From assembly GCA_013153605.1 (NCBI GenBank), contig JAADED010000077.1, positions 1 through 39,163 of the forward strand: DNA of 39,163 nt, given 5' to 3'. The number at the start of each line of letters is the position of its first letter. Positions within the stretch are counted from its first letter, which is position 1. The notes beneath the pieces were generated by a model that worked only from the letters and a program-made list of their open reading frames with translations, was not told the DNA's origin and did not search any database. This DNA is from Chlorobiota bacterium. GTDB taxonomy: Bacteria; Bacteroidota; Bacteroidia; Flavobacteriales; Flavobacteriaceae. This document shows, piece after piece, positions 16,944 through 25,450 of the stretch. The translations under genes and the position numbers were made by a program.

Positions 16944-17687
16944 ATGAAAATCAAATTGAAAGTTTGGCGACAAAAAAATCCCCGCGATAAAGGACGTTTC
17001 GTGGAATACGAACTGGACGGGGTGGACGGCGACATGTCGTTCCTCGAGATGCTGGACTATTTGAACGAAAAACTCATTGCCGAAGGCAAAGATCCCGTCG
17101 CGTTCGACCACGATTGCCGCGAAGGCATATGCGGCATGTGTTCGCTCTTTATCAACGGCCAAGCACACGGCCCCGACAAGCTCACCACCACATGCCAATT
17201 GCACATGCGGCGGTTCAAAGACGGCGACACCATCGTGATCGAGCCGTGGCGAGCCGATCCGTTCCCCGTAATCAAAGATTTGGTGGTGGACCGCAGTGCG
17301 TTCGACCGCATCCAGCAAGCGGGGGGCTATATTTCGGTGAACACCTCGGGGCGGCCGGTGGATGCCAACACCATTCCCATTCCCAAAAAAGACGCCGACC
17401 GCGCCTTCGACAGCGCCACCTGTATCGGATGCGGGGCATGCGTGGCTACGTGCAAAAACGCCTCGGCCATGCTGTTCGTGGCGGGACGGGTGGCCCATTT
17501 GGCCCGCCTCCCGCAAGGACGCATCGAAGCGGCCGATCGGGTTCGCAAAATGGTAGCGGCCATGGATGCCGAAGGATTCGGCAGCTGTACCAACACCGGG
17601 GCATGCGAAGTGGCTTGCCCCAAAGGCATCTCCCTGGCCGACATCGCCCTGCTGAACCGCGAATTCATCAAGGCGGAGTTGAGTTAA
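16944..17687 (+). CDS. sdhB: Succinate dehydrogenase / fumarate reductase iron-sulfur subunit
   Basis: This is the electron-transfer subunit of complex II. The ferredoxin domain carries the [2Fe-2S] ligands Cys58, Cys63, Cys66 and Cys84 (CREGICGMC and TTTC). The C-terminal domain has the [4Fe-4S] set [11 protein letters not shown] (Cys160, 163, 166, 170) and the [3Fe-4S] set in [13 protein letters not shown] (Cys215, 221, 225). All cluster ligands are present, so the protein should be functional. The gene ends the operon; a terminator follows 13 bases after the stop. Confidence 0.97.
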   Translation: MKIKLKVWRQKNPRDKGRFVEYELDGVDGDMSFLEMLDYLNEKLIAEGKDPVAFDHDCREGICGMCSLFINGQAHGPDKLTTTCQLHMRRFKDGDTIVIEPWRADPFPVIKDLVVDRSAFDRIQQAGGYISVNTSGRPVDANTIPIPKKDADRAFDSATCIGCGACVATCKNASAMLFVAGRVAHLARLPQGRIEAADRVRKMVAAMDAEGFGSCTNTGACEVACPKGISLADIALLNREFIKAELS

Positions 17688-17699
17688 TACAAAAATTTG

Positions 17700-17732
17700 A
17701 AAAAAGGGTCGTCTCACCACGGCCCTTTTTTT
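17700..17732 (+). terminator. Terminator of sdhCAB
   Basis: AAAAAGGGTCGT and ACGGCCCTTTTTTT form a 12-pair stem with one T-G pair and a six-base loop. The closing T-run doubles as the transcript's U-tract. Confidence 0.88.
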
Positions 17733-17734
17733 AA

Positions 17735-18657
17735 ATCCCGGCCAGCAATTTTTTCCCGGGCTCTTTTTTAAAGAGTGGTCATAACATCCATAGGATCATC
17801 ACCGTAAGTGAAAAATCACTTATCCATGTATTTTTTACCGGAAAACAGGGTGTGTTCCATCAATTTCGCTCCGTCATTTTTAAAATTTCATAATAAGCGG
17901 AGGACCATAAGGCCGAACGGGTCCTATAAGAAACACGACAAATCGCCTAAGAATGGAAGCGAACGAAAAAATGCGTCCAAGGCGCAAATAGCGGCTCGAA
18001 ATAACCGAGAAACCTCGACGAAAGAGGTTCCTTCATACGATCCTTATAAAGAACTTAGGCCTATAAAAATCTTTTGGTTGCAAACCCAATGAGAGGATCA
18101 AATAAGGAGGCCCTTTTCGGAAAGATCATAACCAAAAACAATATCAAAACCGTTATAATTCCAAGGATTGTATCAAATAAAAAATACACTTCGATTTTTC
18201 TTTAAAAATGTAATTTGAAAAACAACCCCGTCATTTTCCAACTAAAAGCTTCAAAGAAAGCCGCGAAAATTTTATCAATCGTGGAAAAAGTCAATTTTCA
18301 ATACAACAAATAAGTTACAAAAACTTCTATCGATCGCGTATGGATGAAGCGGTTGTTGAGGTGTTTTAAATGGCTATGAAAATTTCTATTAGACCGAGCG
18401 AAAAACATATTCTCGCACCGCGCGATTGAGCGTACGCTATCGCTTCAAGGAAAAAATATGAAAGAGTTGGTTGAGGAAATTCAACGCAATGGAATTAAAA
18501 CTCGCACTTTTGACCCCTGGGGATCATATTAAAAATCCAAAGAGAGGAAGGAATCGAATGATGGAGACTGAATTGGAAATAAAGTGCTTTATCCATTTTT
18601 TCTTGGAGAAGGAATAATATATAATTATAGGCCCGGATTTTTTTATTTTTCCTTCAT
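17735..18657. other. AT-rich stretch with no convincing gene
   Basis: About 920 bases with much lower GC than the flanking genes and many stops in all frames. The longest plus-strand frame (17808-18092, GTG start) gives 94 residues rich in Lys, Asn and Ser with no recognisable pattern. From about 18390 another frame reads like a degraded protein end: LLDRAKNIFSHRAIERTLSL, then an ATG at 18458 and a tail containing VEEIQRNGIKTRTFDPWGSY before the stop at 18530-18532. A third frame gives a 19-residue peptide from 18559. The pattern suits remains of a foreign or worn-out gene. No terminal repeats or tRNA are seen. Confidence 0.45.
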
Positions 18658-18669
18658 TAAAAGAAACCT

Positions 18670-19980
18670 ATGCTCACTCGATTTAAACAAATAATTGCTT
18701 CCCGGCCGAACGATCGGCGCAAAAAATATTTGGTAGCCGTTTCGGGCGGGGCCGACAGCATGGTGCTTTTGGACTTGATGCGCAAAGCGGGATTGGACGT
18801 GGCGGCGGTGCATTGCAATTTCAAACTGAGAGGTCGGGAAAGCGACGAGGATGCGGAGTTCGTCCGGCAAATTACGTCGGAATGGGGGATTCCCCTTCAC
18901 CTGATCGAATGTCCCGCGGGTAAAGGAGGAAACCTCCAGGAAAGGGCGAGAGACCTTCGCTACCTGGTCTTCGACGAACTGGCCGACCGATACGGATACG
19001 ACCATATCCTTACGGCCCACCATGCCGACGATGCCGCGGAAACATTTCTGATTAATCTGGGAAGGGGAAGCGGCCTTCAAGGCTTGACGGGCATCGGAGA
19101 GAGCGGCCGCCTCAAACGCCCCCTCCTGGGGTTCACCCGCCGCGAAATCTTGGATTACGCCCGCAGGCACGGCATTCCCTGGCGTGAAGATTCGTCCAAC
19201 CGCTCCGATCGATATCTCCGCAATCGCATCAGGAACGAGTTGCTCCCCCTTTGGGTACAAATCGAACCGCGCATCTCCGGGTCATTGACCAAAACCATGG
19301 CTTTTCTCTCGGATTCGGCCCGGTTGGAAAAAGATTGGTTTTTGGACCAAAAAAACAAACACCTCCGCCAAGAGGGTGAAGACGAAATCCTCCCTCTCGA
19401 GGCCTTCGACCGGGATTACGCCCTGAGGTTATTTCTCTACCATTGGCTTACACCCCACGGATTCGACCCCGGCGAAGCCTGGCGCCTCACCCGTTCGGGT
19501 ACCGGCAAATATCTGGTGTCGGGAAATAAACGGCTGGTCAAACACGGGAACACCTTGATTTTGGGATCGATTCCCCCCGAACTTTCTCCGGCGGTCTTCT
19601 CGAAAATTCCCCGCGAAATCAATCGTCCCGTCCGTCTGAAATTTACATTCGGCCCGCGAGAACATTTTAACGATCGAGATATATATCAATCTCCTCCCCA
19701 TACCATATATGTGGATGCGGACAAATTCCAACCGCCCCTTACCGTGAGACCTTGGAAAGAAGGCGACCGCTTTCGTCCCATGGGCATGAAAGGTTCCAAA
19801 AAAGTGGCCGATCTATTGGCCGAACAAGGAGTGCCCCGGCATCGAAAAAACCAAACTTACATCCTCTTCAGCGGCAATACGCCCGTATGGATCATCGGCC
19901 ACCGGCCGGACGACAGGTTCAAAATCACCCCTTCCACCCGCCATGTATGGCGTATTGATTTATTAAAAGAAAGGAAATAA
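18670..19980 (+). CDS. tilS: tRNA(Ile)-lysidine synthase
   Basis: TilS attaches lysine to C34 of the CAU-anticodon isoleucine tRNA, changing its reading from AUG to AUA and its charging from methionine to isoleucine. The ATP-pyrophosphatase loop is SGGADSM (residues 25-31). The following conserved blocks AAVHCNFKLRGRESDEDAEF, TAHHADDAAETFLINLGRGSGLQGL and WREDSSNRSDRYLRNRIR are intact. The C-terminal domain ends with RPWKEGDRFRPMGMKGSKKV, the tRNA-binding TilS_C motif. A candidate substrate tRNA lies at 33912-33985. TilS heads a plus-strand run, with the next gene 21 bases downstream. Confidence 0.96.
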   Translation: MLTRFKQIIASRPNDRRKKYLVAVSGGADSMVLLDLMRKAGLDVAAVHCNFKLRGRESDEDAEFVRQITSEWGIPLHLIECPAGKGGNLQERARDLRYLVFDELADRYGYDHILTAHHADDAAETFLINLGRGSGLQGLTGIGESGRLKRPLLGFTRREILDYARRHGIPWREDSSNRSDRYLRNRIRNELLPLWVQIEPRISGSLTKTMAFLSDSARLEKDWFLDQKNKHLRQEGEDEILPLEAFDRDYALRLFLYHWLTPHGFDPGEAWRLTRSGTGKYLVSGNKRLVKHGNTLILGSIPPELSPAVFSKIPREINRPVRLKFTFGPREHFNDRDIYQSPPHTIYVDADKFQPPLTVRPWKEGDRFRPMGMKGSKKVADLLAEQGVPRHRKNQTYILFSGNTPVWIIGHRPDDRFKITPSTRHVWRIDLLKERK

Positions 19981-20001
19981 ATTTGTTAGAAAGCCAAAAC
20001 A

Positions 20002-20886
20002 ATGACAGGCGGATGGAAAACGATCTTCCGTCCCAACCGGAGAATGCAAGCGGGCATGCTTACCGCAGCTTTCTTGCTGTGGCTTTTGGCGGCCGGAATA
20101 TATGTGAAGCGAATGCGGTACGCAAAAACGGAAGCCACCTTTACCATCGACTCGACGGCCTCCCGCCGGTTGGATTCCCTTTTCGTATTGTATGACAGCC
20201 TCACCCGTCCGCGTCTTTATCCCTTCAATCCCAATTATATTTCGGATTACCGCGCATATGTATGGGGCATTCCCGATTCTTCATTGAAAAAAATTCGTGC
20301 TTATCGGGCTTCGGGCAAATATTTTCGCTCCAAAGAAGAATTCAAACGCATCGCCCGCCTACCCGATACGCTCTACGAACGGATGGCCCCTTATCTTCGC
20401 ATTCCCCGGTATGCATCCTCCCCGCGGGCATCCCGTTCTCCTTCTTCCTCCACCCGCCGTACGGATTTTATAAAATCTCTTCCTAAAAAAGACATCAATA
20501 CGGCCACGCGGGAAGAACTGATGAAAGTGTACGGCATAGGGCCCGTATTGTCGAACAGAATTATCAAATACCGCGAAAAATTGGGCGGTTTTACCATTCG
20601 CGAGCAATTACTGGACATCTATGCACTCACTCCCGAAGCCTACGAAAACTTATGGAAATATTTCGACATCAAAACGCCCAAACCCATATCCCGCACCATT
20701 AACGTGAACACCGCCCTCATGCAAGAGCTTCAGGAAAATCCTTACATCGATTTCGATTTGTCGGAAAAAATCGTGGAGTACCGCACCCTACACGGGCCGT
20801 TCCGAAGGTTGGAGGATTTGAAAAAGGTGCCCGGATTTCCGGCGGATAAATACAAAAGAATTGTTTTATATTTACGCTTAAAATAA
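20002..20886 (+). CDS. Membrane-anchored helix-hairpin-helix (ComEA-like) protein (294 aa)
   Basis: An N-terminal transmembrane helix (about residues 17-33) is followed by a short linker and repeated helix-hairpin-helix units of the ComEA type: NPNYISDYRAYVWGIPDSSL with KYFRSKEEFKRIA, then DINTATREELMKVYGIGPVL, then NVNTALMQELQENPYIDFDL with GPFRRLEDLKKVPGF. Such domains bind double-stranded DNA without sequence specificity, so the protein could hold DNA at the outer face of the inner membrane during uptake or repair. The second repeat has the canonical GIG hairpin; the others are less typical. It lies between tilS and an acyl-CoA dehydrogenase starting right at its stop codon, so the three are probably one transcript. 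Confidence 0.85.
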   Translation: MTGGWKTIFRPNRRMQAGMLTAAFLLWLLAAGIYVKRMRYAKTEATFTIDSTASRRLDSLFVLYDSLTRPRLYPFNPNYISDYRAYVWGIPDSSLKKIRAYRASGKYFRSKEEFKRIARLPDTLYERMAPYLRIPRYASSPRASRSPSSSTRRTDFIKSLPKKDINTATREELMKVYGIGPVLSNRIIKYREKLGGFTIREQLLDIYALTPEAYENLWKYFDIKTPKPISRTINVNTALMQELQENPYIDFDLSEKIVEYRTLHGPFRRLEDLKKVPGFPADKYKRIVLYLRLK

Positions 20887-22038
20887 ATGACTATGTGGCA
20901 ATTCGAACCCTCCGAGATCCAAACGCACATCGAAGAAGCGGCTTTGGATTTCGGGAAAAAATATATTTTGCCTTACTACAAAGAATGGGACGAAAAACAA
21001 ATTTTTCCGCGCAAGCTTTTTAAGGAATTGGGGAAAATGGGGTTTATGGGGGTGATTATCCCCGAAAAATACGGCGGTTCGGGATTGAGCTATCAGGAAT
21101 ACGTTACGGTGGTGGACGCCCTCTCCCGCATAGATCCCTCGATCGGGTTGTCGGTAGCGGCTCACAATTCGCTTTGCACCAACCATATATATGAATTCGG
21201 AAACGAAGAACAACGCATGCGCTGGCTTCCCAAATTGGCCTCGGGCGAATGGATCGGGGCTTGGTGTTTGACCGAGCACAATACGGGGTCGGATGCGGGA
21301 GCCATGAGCACTACGGCCAAAGAAGAAGGCGATTACTATATATTGAACGGCGCCAAAAACTTTATTACCCACGGAAAGAGCGCCGAAGTGTTGGTGGTCC
21401 TGGCCCGTACGGGCGAAAAAAATACCAAGAACAATGCCACCGCCTTCGTGGTGGAACGGGGCACTCCCGGCCTGTATGCGGGCAAAAAGGAAAACAAACT
21501 GGGCATGCGGGCATCGGAAACCGCCGAAGTGATTCTGGACAACGTCAAGGTGCCCAAAGAAAATATTCTGGGCAAAGTGGGCGAAGGATTCAAGCAAGCT
21601 CTCAAAATCCTGGACGGGGGGCGTATCTCCATAGGTGCCAATGCACTGGGCATAGCCAAGGGGGCATACCGGGCGGCCAAAAAATATGCCCAAGAACGCC
21701 ACCAGTTCGGACGGCCCATCGCCTCGTTCCAAGCCATCGCCTTTATGTTGGCCGACATGGCCACCGAAATCGACGCGGCCGAAATGCTCATCCGCCGGGC
21801 GGCTTATCTCAAGGACCAAGGCATACGCATGACCAAAGAAGGCGCCATGGCCAAGCTCTATGCCTCCGAAGCCAGCGTACGGATCGCCAACAATGCGGTG
21901 CAAATTTTCGGGGGATACGGATACACCAAAGATTTCCCGGTGGAAAAATTTTATCGCGACGCCAAGCTCACCACCATCGGCGAAGGAACCAGCGAAATCC
22001 AACGCCTGGTCATTTCACGGCAAATCCTCAAGGATTAA
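20887..22038 (+). CDS. Acyl-CoA dehydrogenase (short/branched-chain type, 383 aa)
   Basis: This is an FAD enzyme taking two hydrogens from short or branched acyl-CoA esters in beta-oxidation or amino acid breakdown. Signatures are WCLTEHNTGSDAGAM (FAD/substrate segment), the RHQFGRPIASFQAI helix and the end motif IGEGTSEIQRLVISRQIL. The last contains the catalytic base Glu366 at the position used by short-chain acyl-CoA dehydrogenases. It differs clearly from the glutaryl-CoA enzyme at 12095-13309. The exact chain length cannot be read from sequence. It begins immediately after the stop of the helix-hairpin-helix gene and overlaps the convergent gldD by 4 bases at the 3' ends. Confidence 0.94.
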   Translation: MTMWQFEPSEIQTHIEEAALDFGKKYILPYYKEWDEKQIFPRKLFKELGKMGFMGVIIPEKYGGSGLSYQEYVTVVDALSRIDPSIGLSVAAHNSLCTNHIYEFGNEEQRMRWLPKLASGEWIGAWCLTEHNTGSDAGAMSTTAKEEGDYYILNGAKNFITHGKSAEVLVVLARTGEKNTKNNATAFVVERGTPGLYAGKKENKLGMRASETAEVILDNVKVPKENILGKVGEGFKQALKILDGGRISIGANALGIAKGAYRAAKKYAQERHQFGRPIASFQAIAFMLADMATEIDAAEMLIRRAAYLKDQGIRMTKEGAMAKLYASEASVRIANNAVQIFGGYGYTKDFPVEKFYRDAKLTTIGEGTSEIQRLVISRQILKD

Positions 22039-22598
22039 TTCCGGGACGAAAGCCACTTCCAGCTTTCCACCAATCGTTTGACGTCCTTCTTTAAATATTC
22101 AAGCGGAGGGCGAATGCTATCGTAATTGGGTACGGCCCGGAAATAAAGCGAGGCGGTTACGAAATGACGGGTGCTGTCGGTAATTTGAATTTGAAGGGGC
22201 GAAGCGGCATTTCCCGTCACGTAATGGATGCGGGCGAACACGCTGTCCCGCGGATTGGCATAATCTTCATAAATAAATTCGTCGGCTTTGACCGCATGTT
22301 TATACGTAAGCTTTTCGGCATCGGTAAGGAGGCGGGTCAAATTGCCGCGCACGGGCGAATAGGTAAAGTGCAAGCGGGCTTTCATCAGGGGGTAATAGAG
22401 ATTGAAAGTGGAATCGGAAGTGATTTCGGGCCGCGCATGCACGGATTTGTCAAACGTAAAAGGAAAGGGCAAGCGGGCGGACTCATAAGCATGGGGCGGA
22501 TATTCGAGCCTCAAATAGGCTTCGGGTTTGGGCACCGACTCTTCACGCCGGCATGCACCCAGGGCAAACACAAGCCATATCAGATATCGCCATTTCAT
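22035..22598 (-). CDS. gldD: Gliding motility lipoprotein GldD
   Basis: GldD is an outer-membrane-associated lipoprotein required for gliding and linked to the type IX secretion machinery in Flavobacterium. The lipobox is LGAC (Cys16). The family start PKPEAYLRLEYPPHAYE is clear, as are a middle segment DSTFNLYYPLMKARLHFTY and an end segment DSIRPPLEYLKKDVKRLVESW. The length of 187 residues is normal. It is the last gene of the envC-to-gldD run and overlaps gldE by 4 bases. Whether the organism glides cannot be told from this window, because the gldKLMN core is not here and many non-gliding relatives keep gldD and gldE. Confidence 0.92.
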   Translation of the reverse strand: MKWRYLIWLVFALGACRREESVPKPEAYLRLEYPPHAYESARLPFPFTFDKSVHARPEITSDSTFNLYYPLMKARLHFTYSPVRGNLTRLLTDAEKLTYKHAVKADEFIYEDYANPRDSVFARIHYVTGNAASPLQIQITDSTRHFVTASLYFRAVPNYDSIRPPLEYLKKDVKRLVESWKWLSSRN

Positions 22599-23878
22599 GC
22601 CGTTTTTTTTACCAAAATTTTGTCGATGCGGTTTTTGTCCAATTCTTTTACGGTAAATTCAAATCCGTCGAAGCGAATGCGATCGTCCACCGAAGGAAAC
22701 ACGCCGTTGAGTTCCAATAAAAAACCCGCCAGACTTTCGGACGGTCCTTTGGCCTCTTCGAATTTTTCCACCGTCCCTTCATCCAAATTCAAGTATTTGT
22801 AAAAATCTTTCAGCGGCGTTTTACCTTCGAACAAATAGGCATTTTTACCCGTTTTTTTGTAGGGCAATGTTTCGCGGTCGTGTTCGTCCCGTATTTCTTC
22901 GCCCAACACTTCTTCGATCACGTCTTCGAGGGTGACCAGCCCCGAAGTGCCACCGTATTCGTCCACCACAATGGCCAGGTGCATGCGTTTATTCCGGAAA
23001 TCGCGAAGGAGGTCGTCCAATTTGATATTTTCGGGCACAAAAAAGGCGGGACGGATCAAGCGGGTCCAATCGAAGCGGGGTTTATCCAGATAAGGCAACA
23101 AATCTTTGGCAAACAAAATGCCGCGTATATGGTCGAGATCGCCGTGATACACGGGAATGCGGGAGAATCCTTTTTCTTTGATTTTTCGGATGATCGAAGG
23201 AAAATCTTCTTCGTCGGAGAGGGCGAATATGTCGAGGCGGGGTTTCATGATTTGTTTGGCTTCGGTATCGCCGAAGCGGAGAATGCCGCTGAGGATGCGT
23301 CGCTCGTCTTGGGTGGCTTCGTCGCGGGTGAGTTCGAAGACCTTGGACAAATCCTCACGGGAAAACAGTTGATGTTCGGCCCGGAGATGTTTTTCCAGTC
23401 GGCCGGTGATTTTCACCATGGGCACGATGAGGAAGTAAAACAGCTTTTGAAAAAACTTCATCAACGGCGCCGTGCGGCGGGCAAATGCCAAATCGTTGCG
23501 GGTGGCGAGTACTTTGGGTAAAATTTCTCCGAAAAAGAGAATGACCGAAGTAATCAACACCACCTCGATCAAAAACTCGGTCATGGGACTCATGTCCTTG
23601 ACCAGGCGGGATACCAAATAAGTGGCCAACACCACGATGGTGATGTTGATGAAGTTATTGGCCACGAGAATGGTGGCCAGCAATTTTTGGGGGCTTTTCA
23701 GCAATTTGTCGATGGACTTGCGGGCGGATTCATCCTCGCCGGTTCGGGGTTTTTCCTTCAGTTGAAAAAAAGCCACCTCCGACCCCGACACCAAGGCCGA
23801 CAAAAAGAGCAACAGCATCAAAATCAGGATATACCAAATCAGATGCCATCCCCCTAACGGTACGGTATCGCTTTCCAT
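22595..23878 (-). CDS. gldE: Gliding-associated GldE, CNNM/CBS/CorC_HlyC membrane protein
   Basis: GldE belongs to the hemolysin-like CNNM family. An N-terminal extension and membrane domain (about residues 1-200) contains [32 protein letters not shown] and [14 protein letters not shown]. Two CBS domains follow (about 210-330: [11 protein letters not shown] and [28 protein letters not shown] region), then a C-terminal CorC_HlyC domain ending near residue 425. Homologues are thought to move or sense Mg2+; in gliding bacteria GldE partners GldD. The neighbours gldD (4-base overlap) and ssb (15 bases upstream) support this identity over a generic hemolysin-like protein. Confidence 0.93.
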   Translation of the reverse strand: MESDTVPLGGWHLIWYILILMLLLFLSALVSGSEVAFFQLKEKPRTGEDESARKSIDKLLKSPQKLLATILVANNFINITIVVLATYLVSRLVKDMSPMTEFLIEVVLITSVILFFGEILPKVLATRNDLAFARRTAPLMKFFQKLFYFLIVPMVKITGRLEKHLRAEHQLFSREDLSKVFELTRDEATQDERRILSGILRFGDTEAKQIMKPRLDIFALSDEEDFPSIIRKIKEKGFSRIPVYHGDLDHIRGILFAKDLLPYLDKPRFDWTRLIRPAFFVPENIKLDDLLRDFRNKRMHLAIVVDEYGGTSGLVTLEDVIEEVLGEEIRDEHDRETLPYKKTGKNAYLFEGKTPLKDFYKYLNLDEGTVEKFEEAKGPSESLAGFLLELNGVFPSVDDRIRFDGFEFTVKELDKNRIDKILVKKTA

Positions 23879-23893
23879 GGTTCAGATATGTGC

Positions 23894-24367
23894 TCAGAAG
23901 GGCAAGTCGTCGTCGCCGTTTTCGGGTTGAGAATTGCGGGTGGGTTGGTCTTCGGGAAGACTTTCCCGCTCGGTTTCCCCGTACGGGGAAGAATCGCGCC
24001 GGGCATGAGACGGCCCCTGACCGGCCGGCGGATGCTTGGGTGAAAGGAAAGTGAAATGTTGGACGTGAATTTCCGTATAATACTTCTTCACCCCGTCGGG
24101 TCCGGTATATTCGCGCGTACGGATTTTGCCTTCGATATAAATTTTATCTCCTTTTTTCAAATAACGCTTGAAGATTTCGGCAATTTGATTGCGAGCCACG
24201 ATCCGGTGCCATTCGGTGCGTTCCACCCGTTGACCGGAAGGGTCGCGATAGGTTTCGGAAGTGGCCAAAGGAAAACGGGCAATCACGGAACGGTCGTCGA
24301 AATAAAAAACATCCACATCTTTGCCTACGTTACCGATTAACATGACTTTATTGAGCGTACCATTCAT
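23894..24367 (-). CDS. ssb: Single-stranded DNA-binding protein, full length (157 aa)
   Basis: This is the likely replicative SSB. An OB fold occupies residues about 1-110 (MLIGNVGKDVD, VERTEWHRIVA, YIEGKIRTREYTG). A low-complexity linker rich in Gln, Pro, Arg and Ser follows. The end is DDDLPF, the acidic tip that recruits replication and repair enzymes. It lies 18 bases after mutY and 15 before gldE on the minus strand. mutY-ssb-gldE-gldD is a gene order known from Flavobacterium. The window contains a second, tip-less SSB at 5727-6059. Confidence 0.96.
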   Translation of the reverse strand: MNGTLNKVMLIGNVGKDVDVFYFDDRSVIARFPLATSETYRDPSGQRVERTEWHRIVARNQIAEIFKRYLKKGDKIYIEGKIRTREYTGPDGVKKYYTEIHVQHFTFLSPKHPPAGQGPSHARRDSSPYGETERESLPEDQPTRNSQPENGDDDLPF

Positions 24368-24385
24368 AATAATAAAACTAAAACA

Positions 24386-25450
24386 TTATTTCGGGTCAAA
24401 GTTAGACATATTTATCCAATCCTCCAAAAATTTGCGCAACACCACCGGAAAAGCAATATTCCGAAGAGATTCGATATCAACCCATTGGAACCCTTTCGGC
24501 ACCGAACGGGCTTCGATAAACCGGATCCTCAGCTTGCGGTGGGTCAGGATATGGGTTCTGCTGTCCACCGGAGGGGGTAAGGTCTCGCGGCTTCCGGTAA
24601 GGGCTTGCCAGCGGCGGTTCAATTCGCCGGATGTCAAGGGGCGGTCGCTTTCGATCAGCGGCAATTCGTACAATCCGCGCCAAATATCTTTTTCTGTTCT
24701 TTTTCGCACGGCCACTTTTCGATTCCGAACGACGGGAAAGTAATACATAAACCTCTCGCGGGGCGATTTACGCGGTTTTTTTACGGGTAATATTTCGACG
24801 GTGCCGTCGCTGTAAGCCGCACAATGGTAGCGCAACGGACAAGTGTCGCAATCGGGACGCCCCGGCACGCACCGGAGGGCGCCGAATTCCATCAGGGCCT
24901 GGTTGTGGCGGGCGGGATGGTCCGGGTCCAAAAGGGCGCGGGCCAAGTTTCCGAAATACTTTTTTCCCTCGGTCGTATTTACCGGCACGTCCGAGCCGTC
25001 CAAGCGGGCCAAAACGCGCAATACGTTCCCGTCCACCACCGCTTCCGGCCGGTCAAAAGCAAAAGAAGCCACGGCGGCCGCCGTATACGGACCGATTCCA
25101 GGCAAGCGGGCCAATTCCTCGGCGGTGCGGGGAAAGCGTCCTCCGTATTCTTCCGCGATAACACGGGCGGTACGCATCATCATATCTGCACGGCGGTAGT
25201 AGCCGAGGCCTTCCCACATTTTTTTGATTTCGTCTTCCGGCGCCCGGGCCAAAGCGAACACATTGGGATAACGGCGGATGAATTTTTCGTAATAGGGCAA
25301 TCCCTGATCCACCCTGGTTTGTTGGAGGATAATTTCCGACAACCAAATTTGATAGGGATCTTGGGTCCGGCGCCAGGGCAAATCCCGCGCGTTCCGCTCA
25401 TACCATTTTGCCAAAAGGCGGCGGATCGAAGGAAAATTTGCTTGGTTCAC
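24386..25450 (-). CDS. mutY: A/G-specific adenine glycosylase
   Basis: MutY removes adenine mispaired with guanine or 8-oxoguanine. The catalytic domain has WLSEIILQQTRVDQ with Glu39, the helix-hairpin-helix LPGIGPYTAAAVASFAF and the catalytic Asp140 in VVDGNV. The [4Fe-4S] cluster ligands are Cys194, Cys201, Cys204 and Cys210 (C-x6-C-x2-C-x5-C), all present. The C-terminal third is the NUDIX-like domain that recognises 8-oxoguanine. The length of 354 residues is normal. The start overlaps the stop of the upstream lipoprotein gene by 4 bases. Confidence 0.96.
   Translation of the reverse strand: MNQANFPSIRRLLAKWYERNARDLPWRRTQDPYQIWLSEIILQQTRVDQGLPYYEKFIRRYPNVFALARAPEDEIKKMWEGLGYYRRADMMMRTARVIAEEYGGRFPRTAEELARLPGIGPYTAAAVASFAFDRPEAVVDGNVLRVLARLDGSDVPVNTTEGKKYFGNLARALLDPDHPARHNQALMEFGALRCVPGRPDCDTCPLRYHCAAYSDGTVEILPVKKPRKSPRERFMYYFPVVRNRKVAVRKRTEKDIWRGLYELPLIESDRPLTSGELNRRWQALTGSRETLPPPVDSRTHILTHRKLRIRFIEARSVPKGFQWVDIESLRNIAFPVVLRKFLEDWINMSNFDPK

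Noticed and set aside
17808-18092. A 94-residue open frame with GTG start in the AT-rich island
   Set aside because: No domain, composition dominated by Lys/Asn/Ser, no promoter match at a sensible distance and no neighbour support. It is kept only as part of the island description.
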